From: Caldilineales bacterium
GTDB lineage: Bacteria; Chloroflexota; Anaerolineae; J102
Reading direction: 5' to 3'
Assembly: GCA_024102915.1 (NCBI GenBank)
Contig: JAGFJG010000075.1
Coordinates: forward strand, 1-64,000
DNA length: 64,000 nt
The notes below the pieces were generated by a model that was given only the letters and a program-made list of their open reading frames with translations, searched no databases and was not told where the DNA came from. A program made the translations under genes and the position numbers. This document shows, in pieces, positions 36,087 through 44,479 of this stretch (the first letter of the stretch is position 1; every line of letters begins with the position of its first letter).

Positions 36087-37184
36087 TCAGGCAGGCACGG
36101 AGATTTCTGAGCAATGCAAACGCGTGAGTGTGGCTTCGTGACTTTGCCAACGCACCATGCGATTGAAGAAAACAGAGTCCCACTCGTCGGCAAAGCGCTT
36201 GCCCACGCCCTCTTTATCGTAAATGTTTTGGACGGTGGCGACAAAACGCTGGCGGTGCTCTGCCACTTTGGCCAGTGTGCGTTGACGAATGATCGCCGTA
36301 TCGGGTTGACGTCTCACCATTTCCTCCACACCCGCAGCCACGGCTTCAGGCGTTTCGTCGACAATCAAAGTGCAGGAATCGTCGAAGAAGAGATCACGAC
36401 CGCCCTTGCTCGGTGTGGATACAACGGGCAGGCCAGCCAACAGATATTGGATACTGGCGTAGTTGGCGTCTTCGATGGCCGAGAGACAAAGCCCGACCCG
36501 GCACTCGTCCAGGCAGGCGTTCACTACGGCGTCTTCCAGATTGACGTACTCGCCTGCAGGATTGCGATTGAAAAGATGGGCGTGATCAAAGTCGCCCAGA
36601 ATGCGAGCCGCTGTTTCGGGGTCATCGATCCCCGGCGTCACTGCGTAAATGAGGGCCAGATCGTCAAGACCGGATGCAAGCCGGTGTCGTTTGTAGTCTT
36701 TCAGGCGAGCGTCGTAGACGGCGTCGAAACGTTTGGGCGTGTCAGGTAAGGGCCGGTAGATGCGTTCGTCGATCAGGGCGTTATGGCTGCATAGAATCGC
36801 TTCCAATCCTGCCGTGTGAAAGGATTCAAGTTGAGAAACCGAATTGCAGAGATGGATGAAGCGATGACCGGGATACTTGCGTTTATGTTGGTGTTCGTAT
36901 CGGTACACCCAGGCAACGCGTTCGGGTTCATCGATATGCCACTGCCAGATCAAAATAAAGAAGGCGCGTTCTGCCGCCAAAGAACCGTAGAGTTGTTCCA
37001 TCGGGTTGGTGAAACGCAAATCCTCATCCAACCATTGTGCGACGACGAAGATGGGCGGGCTGGCGCACACAAGTCCGTAGGCTGCATGGGTTGAGTCAGG
37101 CGAGAGATAACGTACTGTCAGGTCATCTCCTCGTCCGTCAATGTTGCGTCGGGAAAAGCGCCTGAGCAGCGCCAATGGGTTCAT
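36087..37184 (-). CDS. GT4-like glycosyltransferase
   Basis: A 365-residue GT-B enzyme. The N-terminal half has VAQWLDEDLRFTNPMEQLYG and HLCNSVSQLESFHTAGLEAI. The C-terminal half has VGLCLSAIEDANYASIQYLL, then AGLPVVSTPSKGGRDLFFDD, the usual donor-binding E/GGR region of GT4 enzymes. The ATG at 37184 is chosen to avoid a 70-bp overlap with the preceding gene; the frame is open upstream. It lies between the TPR-glycosyltransferase gene and wzm. Confidence 0.8.
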   Translation of the reverse strand: MNPLALLRRFSRRNIDGRGDDLTVRYLSPDSTHAAYGLVCASPPIFVVAQWLDEDLRFTNPMEQLYGSLAAERAFFILIWQWHIDEPERVAWVYRYEHQHKRKYPGHRFIHLCNSVSQLESFHTAGLEAILCSHNALIDERIYRPLPDTPKRFDAVYDARLKDYKRHRLASGLDDLALIYAVTPGIDDPETAARILGDFDHAHLFNRNPAGEYVNLEDAVVNACLDECRVGLCLSAIEDANYASIQYLLAGLPVVSTPSKGGRDLFFDDSCTLIVDETPEAVAAGVEEMVRRQPDTAIIRQRTLAKVAEHRQRFVATVQNIYDKEGVGKRFADEWDSVFFNRMVRWQSHEATLTRLHCSEISVPA

Positions 37185-37227
37185 GCAACGTGATTCCTGG
37201 AAACCATGATCAGCGACATCGAAAGCG

Positions 37228-39933
37228 CTAATAATCCTGATATCCGTGTGCAACTGCCTGCGCATAATATTCAGCCGCCTCTTCGATCTGTCCCGCACCT
37301 GTCAGCAGGTCGCCCATCTGTTTGTAAAGGGCAGGCTGATTGGGATCGAGATCAAGTGAGCGTCGATACGCTTTCACCGCACCATCCATCTCACCCTGCG
37401 TCAACAGCAATGCGCCAAGCTGCAAATGATAGTCGATCTGTTCGCCATCAAGTATGATTGCCTGGCGACAGCAGGCGATAGCGTTGGCGAGGTCGTTATT
37501 TTTCTGTAAAATCTTTGCCAAACGGAAATACGTGTCAGCATCATCAGGCCGAACCTGTAGGGCAAGCTGGTAATAGAAAATAGCCTTGGTACGCTGATTT
37601 TGTCTTGCCAGGGCATCGGCGAACTGAATGCAAAGGTCAGGATCGGGCGGGTGCAGATCGCTGGCTTCATGGTAAATATTGATATCGTCGGGAACAAGCG
37701 CATTGGCCTGACCATACCATTTCTGCGCCTCGCACACGAGTTCTTTGGCCTGACTTGAGAGTGCGCGGGCGAGTTGGCGGGCAGCGTTGGGCAAGTCGGC
37801 CTGCAAAGCCAGGGCTTGACGATAGCGCTCTGCCGCGTCGGGCCACCGTTCCTGTTGCGAATACACTTCGCCTAGATTGAAATGAGATGCGGCGAAATGA
37901 GGATTCAGTTCGATGGCGCGTTGATAGGCGTCAATCGCTTCCGGCCACTTCCTTTGCGCCATGTATGCGTCACCCAGATAATGGTACGACCAGGCAAAGC
38001 CGGGCGCTTCGGCGATAGCCGTCTCGAAACCGGCTACAGCTTCGCTCCACCTGCCTTGCTTCAACAGATTCACCGCCAATGCGTATGGGTGGTCTTTTTG
38101 CGATTTCTGCGCTTTGATCATGCTGCGCACCTGGCGCAACAGTTGCGATTTTTCGTCGGGCATGGGCGCCTCCGGGCGGGCGAGCGTTGATTCGGATGGC
38201 GGATGCGTAGACAACGGATGCAATAAACCCATGGCTGCCAACTGCGAACTGTCCTTGTAGACCACCGAAAGAGCCGGGTCGAATAAGCAAAGATCGGGAT
38301 GAGAACGTAGGGTCTGGGCATAGGCGTCATACTGTATCCCGCCCTGCCAGTGCTCCCGGCGTTCCGCCTCCTGTTCCGCCTGCTGCACGAAATCATCGCA
38401 GAATTTGAAATGGAGCAGCGCCGCTGCCTGGATGGCCACATCGCGGCAGTTCGTCCAATGGAGATTGTCGCTGAGGACGAAAGTCGGGTCGTATTTCAGT
38501 AGCGGGATTTTGTTCAGACAATAGAAATAGCGCTCGTCTTTCCCTGGCTCGTGGCCGCCGAACACCCGCCGCCGCACGCCGCCGAATAGGCTGGGATGTT
38601 CGTCGTGTTCGTAAAAACGCTCGACCCTTTCGTGATAAACCTTGCGATCGAAATAGCGACAGGCATCGAGAAAAGGCTGATTGGCCTGCAATGTCGTCTC
38701 GCGAATCGGTCGGTCTGAATACATATCGATCATCAGGGCCATTGCCGCCCGATAACCGGACTGCTCCAACTCGGCGCATAAGGCGGGCAGAGATTTCGTC
38801 TCACTGTTCGGGTACACCAGCAACTCGTCGGCATCGATAACCAGGCACCAGCGATTCTGGCCATAAGTTCTGAGCAGCGACTCGGTCCAATCGGTGCCGC
38901 AACGCGATGCCCGAAATGAAGCCGGAGTGCGCCACACGTGCACATCGGGCTGCGCCAGGAGCCAATCGAGCGTACCATCTTCGGAGGCATTATCGACCAC
39001 GAAAAAGCGGGACACGCCCAGCCGCCGGTGGTAATCCAGATTGTGCGGCAGGCGTTTCGCTTCGTTGCGCACGACCATGAAGGCGACCACGGCTTCGTCG
39101 TGTAGGTCGATTGTTTTATCGTCGCAACGTTCGAGGTGTGGCTGCGATCCCCCACCGGCAGCCGCTTGCCCGGCCCCCTGATTTCTCTCCCAACCTTCCG
39201 CTTTCCCCCGGCCAATAAAATCGACCAACGACGGATAACCTGGTGGAGTATGCATCAAATCGGCGTTCCGGCGTCGCCGCTCGGCGGCTTTGCGATGGAC
39301 GCTCGCCATGCCGATATCGTGCAGGCTGCGGTCATGGGTTATGGATTGCGAGTGGATGCGATACATCAGTGTCGTGGCATCGATACGGCGTTTCGGAATT
39401 CGCAGGTCGTATGCGCGTATCCACCAATCGTAGTCATCGCATATTTGCGTCGCCGGATCAAACAGACCGACTTTTCCGAACACACCGCGACGAAAAAGAG
39501 CGCTGCCCAGGTTGACGTAGGCGTACGGCGAGCCGATCTTCGTCCAATCTTCCCCCTCACCCTGAAACTCTTGAATGCGCCCTTGCACGATGTCATTTTG
39601 CTCGTCCGCCAACAAAACGTGAAGCGCCTCTTGCACCGTGTCACTCACCCAAAGGTCATCGGCATCGACTAAACCGATCACCTCACCCCTGGCCGCCTCA
39701 AGCCCGCGATTGCGCGCCGCGGCGGGGCCGGCATTCGCCTGCGAGATCAGCCGCACGGTAGCGCCGAAGCTGGCGGCAATCTCAGCGCTTTTATCCGTCG
39801 AGCCGTCATCAACCACGATCACCTCGGCGGAAGGTATTCCCAACGCCAGGAGATTGGTCAGGGTTTCGGCCAGGTAGCATTCGCCATTGAAAACGGGGAC
39901 GATGACGCTAAGCTGGGGCAGGGCGGCTGTCAT
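37228..39933 (-). CDS. Dual glycosyltransferase with C-terminal TPR array
   Basis: A 901-residue fusion. Residues 1-240 are GT2 (LSVIVPVFNGECYLAETL, VIVVDDGSTDKS, GLVDADDLWV). Residues about 270-560 are a second GT2-like domain of the Glyco_tranf_2_4 type (VVAFMVVRNEAKRLPHNLDY, FFVVDNASEDGTLDWLL, CLVIDADELLVYP). From about 610 to the end there are at least seven TPR units (for example WPEAIDAYQRAIELNPHFAA and ADTYFRLAKILQKNNDLANA), probably a scaffold for assembling the other enzymes. The ATG shares its A with the kinase stop (TGATG), so it is translationally coupled to the HprK-like gene. Confidence 0.86.
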   Translation of the reverse strand: MTAALPQLSVIVPVFNGECYLAETLTNLLALGIPSAEVIVVDDGSTDKSAEIAASFGATVRLISQANAGPAAARNRGLEAARGEVIGLVDADDLWVSDTVQEALHVLLADEQNDIVQGRIQEFQGEGEDWTKIGSPYAYVNLGSALFRRGVFGKVGLFDPATQICDDYDWWIRAYDLRIPKRRIDATTLMYRIHSQSITHDRSLHDIGMASVHRKAAERRRRNADLMHTPPGYPSLVDFIGRGKAEGWERNQGAGQAAAGGGSQPHLERCDDKTIDLHDEAVVAFMVVRNEAKRLPHNLDYHRRLGVSRFFVVDNASEDGTLDWLLAQPDVHVWRTPASFRASRCGTDWTESLLRTYGQNRWCLVIDADELLVYPNSETKSLPALCAELEQSGYRAAMALMIDMYSDRPIRETTLQANQPFLDACRYFDRKVYHERVERFYEHDEHPSLFGGVRRRVFGGHEPGKDERYFYCLNKIPLLKYDPTFVLSDNLHWTNCRDVAIQAAALLHFKFCDDFVQQAEQEAERREHWQGGIQYDAYAQTLRSHPDLCLFDPALSVVYKDSSQLAAMGLLHPLSTHPPSESTLARPEAPMPDEKSQLLRQVRSMIKAQKSQKDHPYALAVNLLKQGRWSEAVAGFETAIAEAPGFAWSYHYLGDAYMAQRKWPEAIDAYQRAIELNPHFAASHFNLGEVYSQQERWPDAAERYRQALALQADLPNAARQLARALSSQAKELVCEAQKWYGQANALVPDDINIYHEASDLHPPDPDLCIQFADALARQNQRTKAIFYYQLALQVRPDDADTYFRLAKILQKNNDLANAIACCRQAIILDGEQIDYHLQLGALLLTQGEMDGAVKAYRRSLDLDPNQPALYKQMGDLLTGAGQIEEAAEYYAQAVAHGYQDY

Positions 39934-41072
39934 CACAGATGCTGTTTGAGAATATCATGCAGCGCCGGGGCGATGAGGCTGGTGTCGGCGGTGACGCCCA
40001 GCAAGTAGCATGGCAATTGTCGAGTCAGCCCGGACATGGCTTGCAGCGCCGCACTGCCGCTTCCCGTGAGCTGGAGGATGGTGGATTCGGCCAGCACTTT
40101 CAGGGCGCTGGCTGAGGAGACGGGGACGATCTTCGGCTCGGCCAGCTCGGGAATATAGCGCGGCAAAACGATGGCCTTTAGCGGAAATCCGGGGATGAGT
40201 TCAGCAGCATGATGCTCATGCAAAAACGCCATCGGCTTCTGCCCGTCCGCTTCCAATTTGTCCGGATTGATCACCCTGTCCGCCAACCAGGGAAAACGAG
40301 CGAAGTCATCCTTGCCCTTGACCTTGGCGGTGTTATAAAGGCTATGGACATAGGGCTGCGCCTCTGCCCGGTTCTCGACTAGACAGTAGTCGTCACCGAC
40401 GTAACGAAGATCCGATCCCAAACAGGCAAGGGCCGCCGTCGACTTGCCGGAACCACCCCGCCCGCCCAGGAGCAGCCCCCCCGTTGGCAGGCCGACGGCC
40501 CCGCCGTGGAGCACATGCAGCCCTGCGCTCTCGCACCACCAGGAAAGCAATGTGCGCAGCGGTGCGCCCGATTCGTACCAGGGAAAGGTGCGCCAATCGG
40601 GCGTCCACAAAATCCCCAGGTTCTGTTCCAGGTCGAGCAGATTGAGGATGTCCGTATCGTATCCTTCGAGAGCGCCGCGTAGATCGATATCGTTGAGATC
40701 CAGAATTTCGCCGCGGATACCGCGGTCTTCCAGCCAGGTGATGCGTAACAATCGCACGAGGCTGGCGGCCAGAAAGGGCAGAGGGCGACCGGTCGAGGCG
40801 CTGTCCCAAATGCTGATTGTTAATTCCGGCTGGGCATCGATGTCGGCGCGGAGATGAGCCAGAGCGCGGGTGACGCCGGGCATGAGCGCATCGCCAGCGA
40901 ATCTCAGCCTGATGACGCGACCGCCAATAATAAATCGCTGCTCGCACAGGCCCCCCGCCAGCATCGCGGCCTCGTCAAAGGCATCCCCCATGATGCGAAT
41001 CAAGGTTCGCCTGTCGGCCTTCAGCATCGAATCAAGCATCATCGCTTTTGGCGTGAGGCCAACCCTGCTCAC
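39933..41072 (-). CDS. HprK-related kinase of a PqqD-linked system
   Basis: A protein of up to 379 residues with an HPr-kinase-like C-terminal half. HVLHGGAVGLPTGGLLLGG leads into the P-loop GGRGGSGKST (203-212), then GSDLRYVGDDYCLVE, where the DD lies at the expected catalytic/Mg position. There is no HPr protein nearby. HprK-related kinases of this type occur with PqqD-like proteins and nucleotidyltransferases in exopolysaccharide loci, and a related kinase phosphorylates a lasso-peptide precursor in paeninodin biosynthesis (family knowledge). The 5' end overlaps the PqqD gene by 41 bp. Internal ATGs at 41042, 41039 and 41027 are alternative starts. Confidence 0.82.
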   Translation of the reverse strand: MSRVGLTPKAMMLDSMLKADRRTLIRIMGDAFDEAAMLAGGLCEQRFIIGGRVIRLRFAGDALMPGVTRALAHLRADIDAQPELTISIWDSASTGRPLPFLAASLVRLLRITWLEDRGIRGEILDLNDIDLRGALEGYDTDILNLLDLEQNLGILWTPDWRTFPWYESGAPLRTLLSWWCESAGLHVLHGGAVGLPTGGLLLGGRGGSGKSTAALACLGSDLRYVGDDYCLVENRAEAQPYVHSLYNTAKVKGKDDFARFPWLADRVINPDKLEADGQKPMAFLHEHHAAELIPGFPLKAIVLPRYIPELAEPKIVPVSSASALKVLAESTILQLTGSGSAALQAMSGLTRQLPCYLLGVTADTSLIAPALHDILKQHL

Positions 41073-41478
41073 CTACGTCGTGGATCGGATCAAGCAGGAG
41101 GAGTTCCTGCATGTCGTCGAAGCGCTCGAATCGCGGGCTGGTGTAGGGCTTTTTGCCCCCGTCCGGCGCAGGGGGTAAGGATGGTTTTCCTGTATTGTCC
41201 GCGCTCACCACGATCAGGTCTTCTTCAAGTAAGCCGGTAACAAGGTCGTTGGCATCGTTGATGATTTGCGCCAGGCTGCCATCATAGCGCTGCATGACGA
41301 TCTCAACCACGTCACCCAGGCTGTATCCCTGGTCGATCAGAGCCCATATCTCGGCGCCGATCGGGTCCAGGCTATAGTAGGCGCCGCTCTTGAGGTTGAT
41401 AAGGGCGGCTTCGCCATCTTCAAAGATTTCGTGAATGACATGGGGAGAATTGACGCGATAACTGCTTGAACTATTCAA
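41032..41478 (-). CDS. PqqD-family protein with leader-like C-terminal tail
   Basis: A 148-residue protein. Residues about 7-92 form a PqqD-type winged-helix, peptide-binding domain (VIHEIFEDGEAALINLKSG, then YYSLDPIGAEIWALIDQG). A Pro/Gly linker (93-109) leads to a tail, 110-148, containing PYTSPRFERFDDMQELLLLD and then PIHDVGEQGWPHAKSDDA. The YxxP near the tail start resembles leader motifs recognised by PqqD-type domains in lasso-peptide systems, so the tail may be a self-carried substrate (inference). The start is TTG at 41478, with GGAG 7 nt upstream. Its 3' end overlaps the HprK-like kinase gene, pointing to a joint function. Confidence 0.82.
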   Translation of the reverse strand: MNSSSSYRVNSPHVIHEIFEDGEAALINLKSGAYYSLDPIGAEIWALIDQGYSLGDVVEIVMQRYDGSLAQIINDANDLVTGLLEEDLIVVSADNTGKPSLPPAPDGGKKPYTSPRFERFDDMQELLLLDPIHDVGEQGWPHAKSDDA

Positions 41479-41541
41479 AGTTGGGCTCCGAAATGTCGAT
41501 TGGGGAAGCGGGAAAAAGGATGTTAGGGGTTCTTGGAAGCG

Positions 41542-43530
41542 TCAGGCATTCATTGGGCGATCAGGATTGATCTTCGCCAGAATTTGGGCCGCCCGTTTCC
41601 AGGCCTGTAGTTGTGAGTTGAATTCATCGATCTGCGCCCAGAGCGCTCTCGTCTCCGCCGCGGAAAGAATGCCCAATGGGGCAGGATCGGTCAAGGTTGT
41701 AGAGCTGCTTTGGGTGCGCAACACTTGCTCGATTGCAATGACGATCTCTCGGCTTTGGGCCAGGGCCGTCGCGAAGTCATCTGCGAGCAGGCTGTCTCGC
41801 AGGATATCAACCGCCCAAATCATGGAACCTTTGAGGGCTGCTATGGACGTGGTTTCTTCGATGTAGGTGGGGAGATAGGCAGACGACAACTCGACGGAAC
41901 GGCGGCGGTCGGCCAGATCGGAGCCGTCCAATCGCAAGCGCGCCGAAGTCGACTTGTCATGTTGCCGCCAACAGGCCAAATTGGCCGGTTCGTACCAGAT
42001 CGGCCCCAGCACGGCCAGGCGTTTGTACATGTCCCAGTCGGCGCAATAGGGCAAACCCTGATGGTATCCGCCAATCGCTTCATAAGCGCGGCGGTGAACG
42101 ACGATACAGGGGGTGAGGATGCGCTGTTCAATCGCCAGTCGTTTTGTGAATTGCTGCAAAACGCCGGCTGTCTGACGCTCAGGCTCCTGCACCCACACTT
42201 TCTGACCTCGACCATCGATGCCTGTCCCTCGGCAAAATGCGGCAACCAGATCGGGTATGGTTTCGCAGGGTGAACGCATTTGTCTGTAAAATCCAACGAG
42301 AGGCAGATCGTCCTGATGGAGGAGATGCACCCATTCGCCTTTTGCTCTTTGCAGGCACTCGTTCCAATTGCGCGCCATTCCGATATTTTCGGGCTGGCGG
42401 TGGAATCCGATGCGCCCCTGCCCTACATCGGCTACGATTGCAGCCACATCGATGTCACTCGCATCGTCAACCACTTCGATCTGCATGTCGTCCGGCCCAG
42501 GCGACTGGGTCAAGAGACCGTTTAGGGTTTGGCACAGCAGCGATGGATCAGGGTTGTAGGTCGGGATCATTACGGACCAGAACGGCCTGCGTTCGTCGGA
42601 AACGCGCGCGATGTCGGGAATGGCGCCGCCTTGCGACACTTTGAATTCCTGTAAAAGCATGCGTCCGTTGCTGCGCACTTGCATCGACCTTGTCGATTTG
42701 TCAGGGTTCACCTCGACGTTGGGAGCGAGGATTGGATCGCTCACCCAGAAATGGCGTCGCCAGGGCGAGGATTTATCGAAGGATTCGGAGCCGTTGAGGT
42801 GTTTGAGTGCGGCACGCGAAGGCCAGGAGAAATCGCCCCCATTCAGTTTCACCCGGTCGCTGTGCCATTGACGTGCACGCTCATCGGCGGCAAAGACCCT
42901 GGAACCATATTTGGCGTGAGCGTGGGCGCGGCTCAGGAAAATGTAGTGGCGTAGGATAAAGGGCTGAGGATAGACTCGCCGCCCAGGGAAGATGACCTGG
43001 TGTCCAGCATGGGTGTGCAGGTCAATTTCAGGTTGATTCTTCCAGGCGTTGATGCGATAGCGGTCGGGCGAGCCCGGCTCGAAGTAGTAGTACCATCGCA
43101 TTCCGGCCACAAAGTCACGCCCTTCGTACGATTCTTCATCTGACGCGGGCACGAACACGAACTCGTCGAAATCGATGGCGTTGTAGCCTGCTTCATCGAC
43201 CGCTACGATTGCCTGATGAAGCGACTTATAGGGCGGGGGCGCTTCCCGAATTTCATCGGCGTCGAGGTGGATGAACCAATCCGCTCCGATTTCGGTCGCC
43301 AATCGCTCTTTATGTCTGAGCTGGTCTTCCAGGCTGAATTCGCCTGTAAAGGGTATGCGTTCTATGTGGAAAACGCCACGTCCTCGAAATGATTCAGCTA
43401 TTTCGAGTGTGTCGTCAGTCGAATCATGATCTACCAGGCAGGTCTCGACCCCTTGCTCATAGAGATGCTGGAGACAGCGACCCAGTACCTTGTCTTCGTT
43501 TCGCACAGTAAGTAGTGCAACGACTCGCAT
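41542..43530 (-). CDS. Two-domain GT2-type glycosyltransferase
   Basis: A 662-residue enzyme. The first domain (about 1-290) is Glyco_tranf_2_4 type: MRVVALLTVRNEDKVLGRCL, CLVDHDSTDDTLEIAE and WFIHLDADEIREAPP. The second (about 315-560) is GT2: WSVMIPTYNPDPSLLCQTL, then VVDDASDIDVAAIV and EWVHLLHQDDLPLVGFY. The C-terminal 90 residues are helical. The ATG at 43530 follows the previous stop by four bases. A start ten codons earlier would overlap it. It lies between the first glycosyltransferase of the locus and the PqqD gene. Confidence 0.83.
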   Translation of the reverse strand: MRVVALLTVRNEDKVLGRCLQHLYEQGVETCLVDHDSTDDTLEIAESFRGRGVFHIERIPFTGEFSLEDQLRHKERLATEIGADWFIHLDADEIREAPPPYKSLHQAIVAVDEAGYNAIDFDEFVFVPASDEESYEGRDFVAGMRWYYYFEPGSPDRYRINAWKNQPEIDLHTHAGHQVIFPGRRVYPQPFILRHYIFLSRAHAHAKYGSRVFAADERARQWHSDRVKLNGGDFSWPSRAALKHLNGSESFDKSSPWRRHFWVSDPILAPNVEVNPDKSTRSMQVRSNGRMLLQEFKVSQGGAIPDIARVSDERRPFWSVMIPTYNPDPSLLCQTLNGLLTQSPGPDDMQIEVVDDASDIDVAAIVADVGQGRIGFHRQPENIGMARNWNECLQRAKGEWVHLLHQDDLPLVGFYRQMRSPCETIPDLVAAFCRGTGIDGRGQKVWVQEPERQTAGVLQQFTKRLAIEQRILTPCIVVHRRAYEAIGGYHQGLPYCADWDMYKRLAVLGPIWYEPANLACWRQHDKSTSARLRLDGSDLADRRRSVELSSAYLPTYIEETTSIAALKGSMIWAVDILRDSLLADDFATALAQSREIVIAIEQVLRTQSSSTTLTDPAPLGILSAAETRALWAQIDEFNSQLQAWKRAAQILAKINPDRPMNA

Positions 43531-43534
43531 GGAA

Positions 43535-44284
43535 TCAGAAAATCTCCTCGATCGGTGCATGGAGACGCTGCTCTCCGCGTTGCCCGGTCACGCGGCCAAG
43601 CGCATTCGCTCCTTTTTGGCGTTCAATTGAGCGCTTCACCGTTTTCAGCAGTTCCCGATTATTCAATGCGATATCGAATGAAGCATTGTTTCCATGAATG
43701 CGCTTATACAGCAATGTCCGCGCCAGCACTTCCATCGGCACGTCTAGATGTCGGGCGCGGCTAAACCAATCCACATCCTCGGCCAGTTGCAATCTGGTAT
43801 CAAACAAACCGACCTTATCCCAAACCGAACGTCGGGCCACAAGCGTTTCCATAATCAACGCTGTATATTCGCCGTTCAACAATTCAGGCCGGAACCCAGG
43901 AGGTGGGCACTCATCCGATTCCAAGATGAACCGAACTCTACCGACCGTATAAAGGAGTTGCGGATGCACCAGCATATGACCGATCTGCACCTCCAGCTTG
44001 TCTGGCGTCCAGAAGTCATCGCTGGATAGGAAGGCCGTGAACTCGCCTCGACTGGCGCGAATGCCGGTGTTATAGGCGTCTGCGATGCCCGAACCCTTTT
44101 GTGTGATGATGCGCGCCTCTGCAAAAGAACCGGCGATTTCCTGCGTGCGGTCCCGAGAATTTCCATCGACAATGATCAATTCAAGCGGGCGATACGACTG
44201 ATCGAGAATGCTCTGGATAGCCTCAGCTATGTATTTTTCGCCGTTCTTGACAACGACAATTGCACTCACAAGGGGTGAAGTCAT
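43535..44284 (-). CDS. GT2-family glycosyltransferase (first gene of the glycan locus)
   Basis: A 249-residue single-domain GT2 enzyme: PLVSAIVVVKNGEKYIAEAI, LIIVDGNSRDRTQEIA, GEFTAFLSSDDFWTPDKL (the DxD equivalent is SDD) and LAEDVDWFSRARHLDVPMEV as the acceptor/catalytic Asp region. It is the first gene downstream of the promoter at 44328-44357 and opens the 14-gene minus-strand cluster. Confidence 0.88.
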   Translation of the reverse strand: MTSPLVSAIVVVKNGEKYIAEAIQSILDQSYRPLELIIVDGNSRDRTQEIAGSFAEARIITQKGSGIADAYNTGIRASRGEFTAFLSSDDFWTPDKLEVQIGHMLVHPQLLYTVGRVRFILESDECPPPGFRPELLNGEYTALIMETLVARRSVWDKVGLFDTRLQLAEDVDWFSRARHLDVPMEVLARTLLYKRIHGNNASFDIALNNRELLKTVKRSIERQKGANALGRVTGQRGEQRLHAPIEEIF

Positions 44285-44327
44285 ACTGATAAGTTAAATG
44301 GTAATTCTAGCTTATAATTGATGAGCG

Positions 44328-44357
44328 ACTATACCCTGTGTCGTAACAGAAGGTCAA
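44328..44357 (-). promoter_or_regulatory. Promoter of the glycan locus
   Basis: On the minus strand, TTGACC (44357-44352), an 18-bp spacer, then TATAGT (44333-44328), 44 bp before the ATG at 44284. It lies in the AT-rich divergent gap 44285-44479. That gap also holds a plus-strand TATAAT at 44413-44418 without a good -35, possibly serving the aminotransferase gene. Confidence 0.55.
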
Positions 44358-44479
44358 GCAAAGTAGAATCCGCAAGTTGAGCAGTGAAGGGGGTTATTAT
44401 TTACATCGCAATTATAATCGCGCTACACTAAGAGGAATTCATCCGCAGATTATACAGAATTTCAAGGAGTACTCCGGCC

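Noticed and set aside
39933-41478. Lasso-peptide biosynthetic cluster
   Set aside because: Only a PqqD-like domain, a kinase and a leader-like tail are seen. There is no leader peptidase (B2), no asparagine-synthetase-like cyclase and no separate precursor gene.
44413-44418. TATAAT as a firm promoter of the aminotransferase gene
   Set aside because: No -35 better than about two of six matches lies at 16-19 bp, so it is only mentioned as a possibility.
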